Positions 17,796 through 26,324 of a DNA stretch of 64,000 nt are shown here, piece by piece. The stretch is from JABDQA01 sp963759125 (lineage in GTDB: Bacteria > Desulfobacterota > Desulfobulbia > Desulfobulbales > Desulfocapsaceae). Location: assembly GCA_963759125.1 (NCBI GenBank), contig CAVWXN010000005.1, positions 744,001-808,000 of the forward strand, written 5' to 3'. The translations under genes and the position numbers were made by a program. The notes beneath the pieces are model-generated. The model saw nothing but the letters and a program-made list of their open reading frames with translations. It was not told where the DNA came from and did not search any database. Every line of letters begins with the position of its first letter. Positions within the stretch are counted from its first letter, which is position 1.

Positions 17796-18830
17796 TTAAC
17801 GGGTAAACATAGGCCAGGTATCAGCTACTTTATAACCCTCGGGCCAGGGGTCGGTAGGATCCAGAAAATACTGGTAGGTTCCGGTTATCCAGGCCTGGCC
17901 GGAGATGCGCGGATAGATAGCCGATTTTGACCCCACCGAAGTCTCACCATCTATCGTACAGTCAAAGCGGGAACCGATGATCGATTCACCTATGTAGCGG
18001 TCGCCAATCGCTAATTTACCCTGCTGGTGAAGCAGGGCCATGCGCGCCGAACAGCCGGTTCCGGTGGGGCAGCGGTCCAGTTTGCCTGGCTGGATGGCCA
18101 CGGTGTTACGGCCGATCAGGCTGCCGCCCTCACTTTTCAGCGGGGCGGTAATCTGACAGAATGAGAGGTGGGTCCAGTCCGGGTTTTCGGGATGACAGAA
18201 GCCGAGCTGTTCATTGGCAGCATTGGTGATTCGTATGCCGGTCTCGGCAAGTTCCCGAGCTTCGTCGGTTGTCAGGCCGAAGCCGAGCTGCGAGGCTTCG
18301 ACAATGACGAAACTGTCACCGCCATAGGCCGTGTCGACCAGCAGCGTTCCAAGACCTGGAACTTCTATCGTTTGATCACGCTTGTCCACGAAAGAGGCCA
18401 CGTTCTTCACCGAGACACTGGTAACTTTGCCGTTTTTACAGTGCGCAGTGACCTCGATCAAACCGCCAGGCGGCTCTAAAACGAGCGAGGTGACCGGTTC
18501 GGTCATCGGCAATATCCCGGTTTCCAGCAGCACCGTGACCACGCAGATCGAGTTGGAGCCGGACATCGGGGGCGTGTCTTCAGGCTCCATGATAATCCAG
18601 CCCATCTGGGCTTGGGGATTTTGGGCCGGCACCAGAAGGTTGAAATGGCGAAAAACGCCGCCCCGGGGTTCATTCAGGAGGAAGTTGCGCAAACGCTGAT
18701 CCCTGGCAATCCAGCGGGACTGTTCCCAGACCGTCTCCCCCGGAGGAGGTGCGACACCACCGACAATGACGTCACCTACTTCTCCTTCAGCATGGCAGCC
18801 GACAACGTGTATGACCTTTGCAGTCCGCAT
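17796..18830 (-). CDS. Proline racemase superfamily (hydroxyproline epimerase or trans-3-hydroxyproline dehydratase)
   Basis: Cofactor-independent enzyme acting on the alpha-carbon of proline derivatives. The fold signature is clear: HVVGCHAEGEVGDVIVGG at the start and a C-terminal DRCPTGTGCSARMA. The first catalytic position, normally Cys in racemases (MCGHN-type motif), is Ser90 here (PPMSGSNS); the second is Cys254. Such a Ser/Cys pair differs from the Cys/Cys of proline racemase and the Cys/Thr of known trans-3-hydroxyproline dehydratases, so specificity is open. The downstream OCD-family gene favours dehydratase-plus-reductase use. Divergent from the tungstate regulator, with ~260 bases between. 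Confidence 0.85.
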   Translation of the reverse strand: MRTAKVIHVVGCHAEGEVGDVIVGGVAPPPGETVWEQSRWIARDQRLRNFLLNEPRGGVFRHFNLLVPAQNPQAQMGWIIMEPEDTPPMSGSNSICVVTVLLETGILPMTEPVTSLVLEPPGGLIEVTAHCKNGKVTSVSVKNVASFVDKRDQTIEVPGLGTLLVDTAYGGDSFVIVEASQLGFGLTTDEARELAETGIRITNAANEQLGFCHPENPDWTHLSFCQITAPLKSEGGSLIGRNTVAIQPGKLDRCPTGTGCSARMALLHQQGKLAIGDRYIGESIIGSRFDCTIDGETSVGSKSAIYPRISGQAWITGTYQYFLDPTDPWPEGYKVADTWPMFTR

Positions 18831-19091
18831 TTCAACTCTCTCCTTCTACCAGGATAGTCAGTAAACCTATACTACACCCATTTCTCGGGAAGAGAAACCG
18901 TTGGTTTTTTCGGGATCACCGCTTTATTGGCAAGTTTGTGAAGCTACCGCAGATGTAAAAAGAACGCGACCTAAAAGTTGGTATAGGTAATTTATGGTTA
19001 ATTGTTTTCTTGTGAGAGGGTTATATTGACAAATTAGGCCATAGGTAGCAGTAAGTATCCCTGCAATTTGATCAGAAATGGGAAAGTCATC

Positions 19092-20015
19092 ATGTCTTCA
19101 TCGAAACGATATTTGAATACCAAAGAAGTTGCCCAGTTACTCCAGGTGAATGAAAAAGGGGTGTATGCGCTGGTCAGTGACAAGGGGTTGCCTGCCACCA
19201 AGGTTACGGGAAAGTGGCTGTTTCCCAAACATTTTGTTGAGGAGTGGCTCGATCTATCCATCGTCAATCTGCCCGCCGCCGCCAATCCGTCGCTGGACAG
19301 CGGCAGATTGTTTATTGCCGGCAGCGACGACCTTCTCTTTCAACGGGCCATCGGCCTTTACAACAGCCACAATCAGGACAGCGTCGTGTTTTTTGCCAAC
19401 ATCGGCAGCATGGGAGGTTTACGGGCTTTGCGGCAGCGCAGCTGCCATATCGGTGTCTGTCATCTTCTTCAGGACGACAACGAGGAGTACAATTTCCGCT
19501 TTGCCGAGCAGGAAATGGCCCAGGCTCCGGTGTTTATAAATTTCAGCAAGCGTGAACAGGGCATCGTCATCGCTGCAGGAAATCCGAAGAATATCCATTC
19601 GGTGTCGGATCTGGCTCAAGAGGGGGTGCGGATCGTCAATCGACCGCTGAATACGGGAACTCGTCTGCTGCTCGATTATGAGATCAGTAAATCAGAAATC
19701 AGCGCCGACGATATCGCCGGTTATGATCTGGAGGTAGGCAGACATCTGGAGGCGGGGCTCGCTGTTCTCGGAGGAAAAGCAGATGCAGCACCGGTGATCA
19801 GACCGGTGGCGGAGCTGCTGGGTCTTGATTTCATTCCTCTGCGCTGGGAGCGCTTCGATCTGCTGATCAACCGGGACCGTTTTTTTGAACCGCCGGTGCA
19901 GCGCTTCATCAACCTTCTGCACGATCCTTCGTTTAAGGAAATCGCCAAAGAATTTGTTGGGTACGATCTTTCGGTCTGCGGCAAAATGATCTATCCCGAC
20001 AATCTGAAAATATAA
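19092..20015 (+). CDS. DNA-binding regulator with periplasmic-binding-protein-like domain, next to tup genes
   Basis: The N-terminal ~60 residues are an excisionase/MerR-type helix-turn-helix (YLNTKEVAQLLQVNEKGVYALV ... TGKWLFPKHFVEEWL). The rest (about 75-300) is a PBP-like domain related to molybdate/tungstate binding proteins, without a signal peptide, so the sensor is cytosolic. Its position 21 bases before tupA suggests that it senses tungstate (or molybdate) and controls tupABC. The frame is open from a TTG at 19068; the ATG at 19092, after GGGAAAG, is preferred. It differs from the TunR regulators described in sulfate reducers, which carry TOBE domains. Confidence 0.85.
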   Translation: MSSSKRYLNTKEVAQLLQVNEKGVYALVSDKGLPATKVTGKWLFPKHFVEEWLDLSIVNLPAAANPSLDSGRLFIAGSDDLLFQRAIGLYNSHNQDSVVFFANIGSMGGLRALRQRSCHIGVCHLLQDDNEEYNFRFAEQEMAQAPVFINFSKREQGIVIAAGNPKNIHSVSDLAQEGVRIVNRPLNTGTRLLLDYEISKSEISADDIAGYDLEVGRHLEAGLAVLGGKADAAPVIRPVAELLGLDFIPLRWERFDLLINRDRFFEPPVQRFINLLHDPSFKEIAKEFVGYDLSVCGKMIYPDNLKI

Positions 20016-20036
20016 TTCATCATCAAGGAGAGAGAG

Positions 20037-20930
20037 ATGTTCAAGAAAGTATTGGTTGTAGCGGTGGCTCTGGTGGTTACCTTTTGCGGTATCTCGGCGG
20101 CGGCCGACCAAGTACTGACGATGTCAACCACCACTTCCACCCAGGCCTCCGGGCTTCTGGATGTCCTGCTGCCGGAGTTCACGTCCGATACCGGTATTGA
20201 GGTAAAGGTAATTGCCAAAGGTACCGGCGCGGCAATACGTGACGGCATGGACGGAAATGTTGACATCATTTTCGTGCACGCCAAGGCAAGGGAGGAACAG
20301 TTCGTTGCCGAAGGATACGGAACCAAGCGCTACGCGGTGATGCACAACGATTTTATCGTTATCGGCCCCGACGAAGATCCGGCAGCTGTCGGTAAAACCG
20401 CTGACGTATATGCAGGACTCAAGAGTATCGCTACTGCCAAGGCAGAGTTCATCTCCCGTGGCGACGATTCGGGAACCCATACCAAAGAACAGTTTCTCTG
20501 GGAAAAATCCGGTGTCAAAGTGGTCACCAACAAGAGGGAAATAGTAAAGAAAGGAGAGAAAGTAGCGGTTCAATTTAGCGAGCCGGCGGATTCGGCGGAC
20601 TGGTATAAATCAATCGGTCAGGGAATGGGCAAAACATTGACCTATGCCGACGAAAAAGGCGCCTACACAATGACCGATCGCGGTACCTATCTCAAATACA
20701 AATATGGCAAGACTCCGCCGATCGAGCTCTCGATCCTCAGCGAAGGATCCAAAGCGCTGGCAAACCCGTACGGCATTATCCCGGTTAATCCCAAGAAATT
20801 CGACGAGGTGAAATACGACCTGGCCAAAACCTTCGCCCAGTGGATTACCTCGGAGAGGGGACAGAAACTGATTGGTGACTATCGTGTGCTTGATAATCAG
20901 CTTTTTTACCCGGATGCACTACCGCAGTAA
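20037..20930 (+). CDS. tupA: Tungstate ABC transporter substrate-binding protein TupA
   Basis: Periplasmic high-affinity tungstate binder. Signal peptide at about residues 1-22 (KVLVVAVALVVTFCGISAAA). The TupA signature TTTSTQ follows at the mature N-terminus, with KGTGAAIRDGMDGNVDIIFV, then VMHNDFIVIGP and SRGDDSGTHTKE, which contribute oxyanion ligands. 297 residues is normal. A strong ribosome binding site (AAGGAGAGAG) precedes the ATG. A hairpin terminator follows the gene before tupB, which would give more binding protein than permease. Tungsten use implies W-dependent formate dehydrogenase or aldehyde oxidoreductase elsewhere in the genome (inference). Confidence 0.95.
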   Translation: MFKKVLVVAVALVVTFCGISAAADQVLTMSTTTSTQASGLLDVLLPEFTSDTGIEVKVIAKGTGAAIRDGMDGNVDIIFVHAKAREEQFVAEGYGTKRYAVMHNDFIVIGPDEDPAAVGKTADVYAGLKSIATAKAEFISRGDDSGTHTKEQFLWEKSGVKVVTNKREIVKKGEKVAVQFSEPADSADWYKSIGQGMGKTLTYADEKGAYTMTDRGTYLKYKYGKTPPIELSILSEGSKALANPYGIIPVNPKKFDEVKYDLAKTFAQWITSERGQKLIGDYRVLDNQLFYPDALPQ

Positions 20931-20960
20931 ATTGTCTATGCTGTAATCGCATCTCCCTGT

Positions 20961-21004
20961 GCCGCCGGAATGAGGGGTCGTTCCGGCGGCCGATTATATT
21001 TTTA
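20961..21004 (+). terminator. Hairpin terminator/attenuator between tupA and tupB
   Basis: A perfect 10-base stem, GCCGCCGGAA (20961-20970) and TTCCGGCGGC (20981-20990), with a 10-base loop is followed by CGATTATATTTTT. It should end most transcripts after tupA. Confidence 0.85.
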
Positions 21005-21023
21005 ACCCTGATCAGGTATTGAT

Positions 21024-21728
21024 TTGGATTTACTTGTCGACAGCCTTAAATCGGCGCTTTTGCTTCTCCTCTCATTCGATCCCGAACTCTTTGAAATCGT
21101 GGGAGTCTCACTCAACGTCAGTTTCTTTTCGACTCTTTTTGCCGCGCTCTTTGGTCTTCCTGCCGGCTTTTTCATCGCCTTCAACAGCTTCCGCGGAAAA
21201 CGGTTGGTGATGACCTGCCTCAATACCCTGCTGGCGCTCCCAACCGTGGTAATCGGCCTGGTCGTCTATTCCTTAATCTCGAGACGAGGTATTTTCGGGC
21301 CGCTCGAACTTCTCTATACCCAGAAGGCAATAATCATAGGGCAGATTATTCTGATTGTGCCGCTGATTACCACCCTTACCATTGCCGCCATCAGCCGGAT
21401 AGATCGACGCTACCGCAATACCGCGCTGACTCTTGGCGCCACCTATTATCAGATGGGCTGGGTCGTTTTTCTGGAAGCCCGTTTTGGCATCATGGCAGCC
21501 TTGATTGCCGCTTTCGGACGGGTGATTGCCGAAGTCGGCATATCGATGATGCTGGGCGGCAACGCCAAAGGCTTCACCCGGACTATGACCACTGCCATGG
21601 CCCTGGAGTACGACAAGGGGGAATTCGTTCTGGCTGTTGCCCTGGGCATGGTGCTTATGACCTTTGCCTTCGCCATCAATATGGTCTTTCATTTCCTTCA
21701 GGGACGCCTCAAATCAGATGCTCTATGA
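21024..21728 (+). CDS. tupB: Tungstate ABC transporter permease TupB
   Basis: Inner-membrane permease of 234 residues with about five helices and the ABC-permease EAA loop (LTLGATYYQMGWVVFLEARFG, around 140-160). Near the end AEVGISMMLGGNAKGFTRT is the TupB-type segment. The start is a TTG at 21024 (reads DLLVDSLKSALLLL after the initiator), which agrees with the family N-terminus; no in-frame ATG is near. Its last bases overlap the start of tupC by 11. Confidence 0.92.
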   Translation: MDLLVDSLKSALLLLLSFDPELFEIVGVSLNVSFFSTLFAALFGLPAGFFIAFNSFRGKRLVMTCLNTLLALPTVVIGLVVYSLISRRGIFGPLELLYTQKAIIIGQIILIVPLITTLTIAAISRIDRRYRNTALTLGATYYQMGWVVFLEARFGIMAALIAAFGRVIAEVGISMMLGGNAKGFTRTMTTAMALEYDKGEFVLAVALGMVLMTFAFAINMVFHFLQGRLKSDAL

Positions 21729-22737
21729 ACTGAACAAGGTGATTAGATTGTTCGGTTCCCGAACGGTTCTTGATATTGATTCCCTGTCGTTTGAGGCTCG
21801 AAAAATTTATGCGCTCATTGGCCCCAACGGAGCTGGCAAGACGACCCTGCTCAACCAGTTGGCCTTTCTTGACCAGCCCAGCAGCGGTGAGATACGTTTC
21901 CGGTCCGCTCCGGTCAGCTATGACCATTCATCGCTGACCCGGCTGCGTCGGCAGGTGGTACTGGTAGACCAGAGTCCGATACTTTTTTCCGGCAGCGTCT
22001 GGAAAAATATCGAATTTGGACTCAAGGTACGTAAGATTCCCAAGAAGGAGCGGGCCGTCAGAATTGAGCATGCCCTGGAAAGGGTTACCATGTCCGATTT
22101 CGCCCATCGGGACGTCTATGGTCTTTCCGGCGGTGAGGTCAAGCGGGTGGCACTGGCCCGGGCCCTGGCTCTGGAGCCCGAAGTACTGCTTTGCGACGAG
22201 CCGACTGCCAATGTCGACCGGGAACACCAGGAGATTATTCTGAAAATACTTTCCCACGCCAACAGTGTCAGGCATACGACGATCATCTTTTCCACCCACT
22301 ATCTGTCACAGAGTCGGCAGCTTGCCCATCGGACGCTGCTGCTGCATAGTGGTCGATTGTCGAAAAATATCGAGGAAAACATTTTTCAGGCCAGAATCAT
22401 CAGGCGTGACGAGGAGTTGAAATGTCTTGTTAACGGTCTCTTGATCCCGTTTTGCGATCCTGAAGGTCTGGCCAGTGATAACCGGCAGCTTCGGGTGCAT
22501 ATTGACCCACAGAAGGTGAAACTCAAAGCATTTGAGCAGAAGCCCGTCCCGTCTCCCTGGATCCCCGGAAAAATAACCTCGCTAAGCAAAGAAAACGGAA
22601 ATATAAGAATTACGGTCGATATTGGTTTGAAACTTCAGATACTGCTAAGCGAGGATGAATTCATTGCTCACCCCTACCAGGTGCTGCAGCAAGTAGGGGT
22701 GGGGCTTGATGGGCTGGGCGTGACGCTCCTGCCTTAA
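21718..22737 (+). CDS. tupC: Tungstate ABC transporter ATP-binding protein TupC
   Basis: ATPase driving tungstate import. Walker A GPNGAGKTT, signature LSGGEVKRVALARAL, Walker B VLLCDEPTANVD and the switch His (STHYLSQ) are all present in the first ~215 residues. The C-terminal ~100 residues (SPWIPGKITSLSKENGNIRI) resemble a TOBE/Mop oxyanion-sensing domain, which could allow feedback inhibition. The frame is open from 21664 inside tupB; the ATG at 21718, overlapping the tupB stop, fits the family start MLYELN. Confidence 0.93.
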   Translation: MLYELNKVIRLFGSRTVLDIDSLSFEARKIYALIGPNGAGKTTLLNQLAFLDQPSSGEIRFRSAPVSYDHSSLTRLRRQVVLVDQSPILFSGSVWKNIEFGLKVRKIPKKERAVRIEHALERVTMSDFAHRDVYGLSGGEVKRVALARALALEPEVLLCDEPTANVDREHQEIILKILSHANSVRHTTIIFSTHYLSQSRQLAHRTLLLHSGRLSKNIEENIFQARIIRRDEELKCLVNGLLIPFCDPEGLASDNRQLRVHIDPQKVKLKAFEQKPVPSPWIPGKITSLSKENGNIRITVDIGLKLQILLSEDEFIAHPYQVLQQVGVGLDGLGVTLLP

Positions 22738-22786
22738 GCGAATCGCAGGAGTGTAGTTGCCGGCAGCTCAGTTGAAGTTTCCCGGC

Positions 22787-23005
22787 TTAGAATCCAGGGT
22801 CGTACTTGTGGCTGGTCCGGTACAGTGGTCGCTGCTTCTTGGCCTCGACCATTCGTCGCAGCTGGTCACACTCGGCGCTGGCGGTGCGCAGTTCCTGCCT
22901 AAGTGAATCTTTTTCTGAAAGGGGTGCCTCTTCAAGCTGCTCCTGCAGCGTGTGAACTTTTTGCTGAGCACGATAAAGTTCAATCGCAAGGGCTCTTATC
23001 ACCAT
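22787..23005 (-). CDS. Small coiled-coil hypothetical protein (72 aa)
   Basis: A short, highly charged helical protein (ALAIELYRAQQKVHTLQEQL) that should form a coiled coil over residues 8-58; the tail ends in YRTSHKYDPGF. The ATG is preceded by GAGGAGAAC, a strong ribosome binding site, and lies 21 bases after the stop of the J-domain gene on the same strand, so the two are probably translated from one message. Function unknown; a co-chaperone accessory role is only a guess from position. Confidence 0.75.
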   Translation of the reverse strand: MVIRALAIELYRAQQKVHTLQEQLEEAPLSEKDSLRQELRTASAECDQLRRMVEAKKQRPLYRTSHKYDPGF

Positions 23006-23026
23006 GATGTTCTCCTCACTTTACAC

Positions 23027-24037
23027 TCATTTTTTCCTTGCCATCAGGGAGGCATAGGCACCGTTCAGTTCGATGAATTGCTCATGGTTTCCACCACTGT
23101 CCGGGTGCAACTCTTTGGCACGTTCGCGATAAAGGCGGGTCAGTTCCCGGCGGCTCATTTTTTGAAGTTTCTGCCACTTTCTCTGAAATATTTTCTCCGC
23201 CTGCCCGGTGCTTACCGTTGGTTTTTTCTCGGGCCAGGAAAAGGCCCGGTGGCGGCCCATAAATTCCCGGACGAAGTCGTCGAACAACGACCTTCGGCCG
23301 TAGCCATGGTCGAAGAACATGATCATATAGCGAATCAGGTGATCGTGCAGGCTGGTCCCACCAGTACCTGTTCTCCAGAAACTTTTATCATCGTTCAGTG
23401 AGCAGATTTCCTCGATGAAAAAGTCGGCGATGTCGGTCTGGTTGAGGGCCTCCGGCATGGTCGCTGAGAACGATTCGGTGAAATGACGCTGGAGATCGAA
23501 AATAGCGAAGACATAAGTTCTCAGTTCGTTGTGCTGCAGAGCTTTTTCGAGATCGAGCAGGTAGAATTCGCGTTCGTCTCGGCACTTGTTGAGCAGTGGT
23601 CGGTAGAGTTTGGGATTCAGTCTGAAGATCCGGCTCTGATCAACACCACCGTAGCGGAGGTAATAGAGACGTCGACGGTCAAAAAGGTGTATATCCTTTT
23701 CAATCGCCAACCGCTCCCCTTCCGAAAGAGCTGAAACCCGAGCCTTCCCCCGGTACCGGAATATGCTCAGGCGGGTCTGTTCTTCGGCAGGCAGAAAATC
23801 CCAGAGAAGCTCTTCCAGAATCAAGGACGCATCTTCAGAGGTTTCCTGCTGCAGCCTCTCTTCGAGTTCGGCGGAGAAATAGCAGATGTCATCGGAAAGA
23901 CGCTCGATATAACGGCAGGGATCGCCTCCCAGGTCAAACACTACTTGATAGTCGAGGTAGCGGTGGTCATCTCCGGGGAGCGACTGGCGAATTTCGTAAC
24001 TTTTTGTCTGGCCTCTGGTCAGGGTGGCAAGGTACAT
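23027..24037 (-). CDS. J-domain protein with C-terminal DnaJ domain
   Basis: 336 residues. The first ~270 residues match no family I recognise; they are soluble and charged. The last ~60 residues are a J-domain: MSRRELTRLYRERAKELHPD with the essential HPD tripeptide, then GGNHEQFIELNGAYASLM. J-domain proteins stimulate the DnaK ATPase, and a C-terminal J-domain is the reverse of DnaJ itself, so this is a specialised co-chaperone whose N-terminal part probably selects a client. A small coiled-coil gene follows in the same operon. Confidence 0.85.
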   Translation of the reverse strand: MYLATLTRGQTKSYEIRQSLPGDDHRYLDYQVVFDLGGDPCRYIERLSDDICYFSAELEERLQQETSEDASLILEELLWDFLPAEEQTRLSIFRYRGKARVSALSEGERLAIEKDIHLFDRRRLYYLRYGGVDQSRIFRLNPKLYRPLLNKCRDEREFYLLDLEKALQHNELRTYVFAIFDLQRHFTESFSATMPEALNQTDIADFFIEEICSLNDDKSFWRTGTGGTSLHDHLIRYMIMFFDHGYGRRSLFDDFVREFMGRHRAFSWPEKKPTVSTGQAEKIFQRKWQKLQKMSRRELTRLYRERAKELHPDSGGNHEQFIELNGAYASLMARKK

Positions 24038-24124
24038 GAATTACTATCCATACAGTGATAAGCGGATTTCCGGGTTGCAGCAGACAGGTTTGTAAATATA
24101 TGGTATGGATCCGTTTGTCCAGCA

Positions 24125-24255
24125 TATACGTAGCGACATAAGTCCAATCCAGCCAGGCAGGCCAGGTTACTTGCTGCGGCTGTTGCTCACAGCCTCGGTT
24201 GGCTCCTCACCATTCTTGCCTGACGGGACACTTATGACTTATGTGGCTATGTATA
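24125..24255 (+). repeat. Dispersed palindromic repeat, copy C (best-preserved ends)
   Basis: The ends are terminal inverted repeats: TATACGTAGCGACATAAGTC (24125-24144) and the complement of 24236-24255, matching at 18 of 20 positions. Between them lie the blocks shared with copies A and B (GTCCAATCC, GTTGCTCACAGCCTCGG, GGCTCCTCAC, CTTGCC). No open frame of coding character. Located between the J-domain gene and the divergent DUF6165 gene. Confidence 0.85.
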
Positions 24256-24318
24256 GCGATGGTTTAGTTTTTCATACCAGGTTAATATAATCATCTGCTC
24301 GTGTAATGGAGGAGTAAT

Positions 24319-24705
24319 ATGGTGGTCAAGATTCCCGTTTCCTGGGGAGAGCTGTTTGACAAGCTGACAATTCTGGAGATAAAGCAGGCGCGGATCGACA
24401 ACCAACAGAAGCTGGCAAATATCAACAAGGAACTGAAGGCCCTCCGCCGGGTCCGCAGCGACCATCAGCTTCCAGAGGAAGCTCTGCAGGAAATGATTGA
24501 TGAGTTGCGGCGGACAAATGAATCTCTCTGGGAAATAGAAGACGACATCCGCAGCTGTGAGCGCCATAAGGATTTCTCCGATGCATTTGTCAAGCTGGCT
24601 CGTGCGGTCTATAAAACCAATGACAGAAGAGCCGAGATCAAGCTCAGAATTAACCGGCTGCTCGGCTCGGAGTTGATTGAGGAGAAATCTTACGAAGCGT
24701 ACTAA
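24319..24705 (+). CDS. DUF6165-family protein
   Basis: Conserved protein of 128 residues with the family start IPVSWGELFDKLTILEIKQ and a helical, charged body. Function unknown; relatives are commonly found beside glycosyltransferases of surface polysaccharide synthesis. Here its stop overlaps the start of a glycosyltransferase-9 gene (TAATG), so it is translationally coupled to it, which supports a role in the same pathway. Start at the ATG after GGAGGAG. Confidence 0.88.
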   Translation: MVVKIPVSWGELFDKLTILEIKQARIDNQQKLANINKELKALRRVRSDHQLPEEALQEMIDELRRTNESLWEIEDDIRSCERHKDFSDAFVKLARAVYKTNDRRAEIKLRINRLLGSELIEEKSYEAY

Positions 24706-25637
24706 TGGCCGACATTCTTATCATCAAGCTCAGCGCCCTGGGCGATCTCGTCCAGGCCGACGGTGCTATCCGAGACATTCGAAACTTTCATCCGGACGCC
24801 CGCCTTACCTTGATGACGACCCCATCTTATCACCGCTATATGGAGCGCTGCCCGTGGGTTGATGAGGTTTTTATAGATCCCCGGGCCTCCCGGCTGAACC
24901 TTCCACAGCTGCTTGCCCTCCGAAAAAGACTGAAGCAGAAACGATTCGACCGGGTTTACGATTTGCAGCAGGTAGGTAGAACCCGGTTTTATTATCGCTA
25001 CCTTTTTCCACCTACCTGGTGGCTCGGTGATGCGCCGGGCTGTAATCTGTTCCTGGAGCGGCCAGATGATGTCTGTGCCGCCGATCATTTTCATAATCAT
25101 CTGCAGCTGGCGGGAATTCCCACCAGCCACACGTTGCACTGCGATGTTTCCTGGCTAGCCGATGAGGTTGATGAGATGTTGGATCGACACGGTATAGATC
25201 CAGGCTTCGTGCTGTTGATACCTGGTGCGTCCGCTGCCCATGATGTCAAGCGCTGGCCAGGGTTTGGCCAACTGGCCGAACGGCTGATCGGACTCGGCCG
25301 GCAACCGGTTACTGTTCCCGGCCCGGCGGAAATCGAGCAGTGGAGCTCGATGCCTGGAAAAATGCTGGTTGCAGACGACGGTTATCTCGACTATTTCGCT
25401 TTGGCAGGGGTCGCCCGCCGGGCAGCCTTTGTGATTGGCAACGATACCGGTCCGACCCATATTGCCGCCCATCTTGGCTGTCGGGGACTGGCTTTATACG
25501 GCGGCCACACACCGGCACAGACAACCGGAGTACAGCACACTCGATTCAGCTGGCTGGAAGTGGCAGATCTGGCAGATCTCTCACTTGAACGAGTTTGGGC
25601 TAAAGTAACGTCTGCTATCGGAGAAGATTGTGAGTAA
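24705..25637 (+). CDS. Glycosyltransferase family 9 (heptosyltransferase-like)
   Basis: GT-B fold transferase of the ADP-heptose:LPS heptosyltransferase family. Starts ILIIKLSALGDLVQADGAIR, the typical N-terminal nucleotide-sugar-domain motif, and ends with FVIGNDTGPTHIAAHLG, the donor-binding signature. Expected at the cytoplasmic face of the inner membrane, adding heptose or another sugar to lipid A-core. The acceptor is not assignable. It overlaps DUF6165 upstream and the flavoprotein gene downstream by 8 bases. Confidence 0.92.
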   Translation: MADILIIKLSALGDLVQADGAIRDIRNFHPDARLTLMTTPSYHRYMERCPWVDEVFIDPRASRLNLPQLLALRKRLKQKRFDRVYDLQQVGRTRFYYRYLFPPTWWLGDAPGCNLFLERPDDVCAADHFHNHLQLAGIPTSHTLHCDVSWLADEVDEMLDRHGIDPGFVLLIPGASAAHDVKRWPGFGQLAERLIGLGRQPVTVPGPAEIEQWSSMPGKMLVADDGYLDYFALAGVARRAAFVIGNDTGPTHIAAHLGCRGLALYGGHTPAQTTGVQHTRFSWLEVADLADLSLERVWAKVTSAIGEDCE

Positions 25638-26304
25638 CGGCGACTACGACTATATTCAATTACCCGGCTACGAAAAATTACTGCCTGAGGAAATGCTGCT
25701 AAGGGCCCAATCCTTTTATGAGCTGATGAAGTCGAGGCGTTCTGTCAGGTCATTTTCCAGTCGTCCGGTGGATCGTAAAGTTATCGAATTGTGCATTCAG
25801 ACGGCCGGCAGGGCCCCGAGCGGTGCCAATCAGCAACCCTGGAAATTCGTGGTGGTCTCCGATCCTGAGGTAAAACGTCGAATCCGGCAGGCGGCCGAAA
25901 ATGAGGAGCGGGCCTTCTATGAGAGCAGAGCTTCAGACCAATGGCTCGAGGCGCTGAAGCCGCTGGGAACCGATGCCGAGAAACCCTTTTTAGAAAGCGC
26001 CCCTTATCTAATAGTGGTGTTTTGTGAAAACTATCGGTTGGATGAAAACGGAAAAAAGATCAAGCATTACTACGTTCGTGATTCGGTCGGGATAGCCATC
26101 GGCATACTGATCACCGCTCTGCACCATGCTGGTCTGGCCTGTTTGACCCATACGCCAAGCCCGATGCAGTTTCTCAGGAAGATACTCAAGCGCCCTGAAA
26201 ATGAAACGGCAGTGATGATTCTGATTGCGGGCTACCCAGCAAAGGGTGTGATGGTGCCGGATCTTGGTAAAAAGAGGCTGGAAGAAATAGCCCTGTTCGT
26301 TTGA
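25630..26304 (+). CDS. Nitroreductase-fold flavoprotein of the iodotyrosine deiodinase type
   Basis: FMN enzyme of the IYD subgroup, 224 residues. It has the FMN-binding RRSVRSFS and RAPSGANQQPW segments. The active-site lid carries E93, Y97 and K118, with the same spacing (4 and 21) as the E157/Y161/K182 halotyrosine-binding triad of human iodotyrosine deiodinase. These residues set deiodinases apart from ordinary nitroreductases, so reductive removal of iodide, bromide or chloride from a halotyrosine or related halophenol is likely. The GTG start at 25630 overlaps the glycosyltransferase stop and has GGAG upstream. It converges on a reductive dehalogenase gene 20 bases away. Confidence 0.82.
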   Translation: MSNGDYDYIQLPGYEKLLPEEMLLRAQSFYELMKSRRSVRSFSSRPVDRKVIELCIQTAGRAPSGANQQPWKFVVVSDPEVKRRIRQAAENEERAFYESRASDQWLEALKPLGTDAEKPFLESAPYLIVVFCENYRLDENGKKIKHYYVRDSVGIAIGILITALHHAGLACLTHTPSPMQFLRKILKRPENETAVMILIAGYPAKGVMVPDLGKKRLEEIALFV

Positions 26305-26324
26305 ACCGGTGACCTCCTGAGCTT

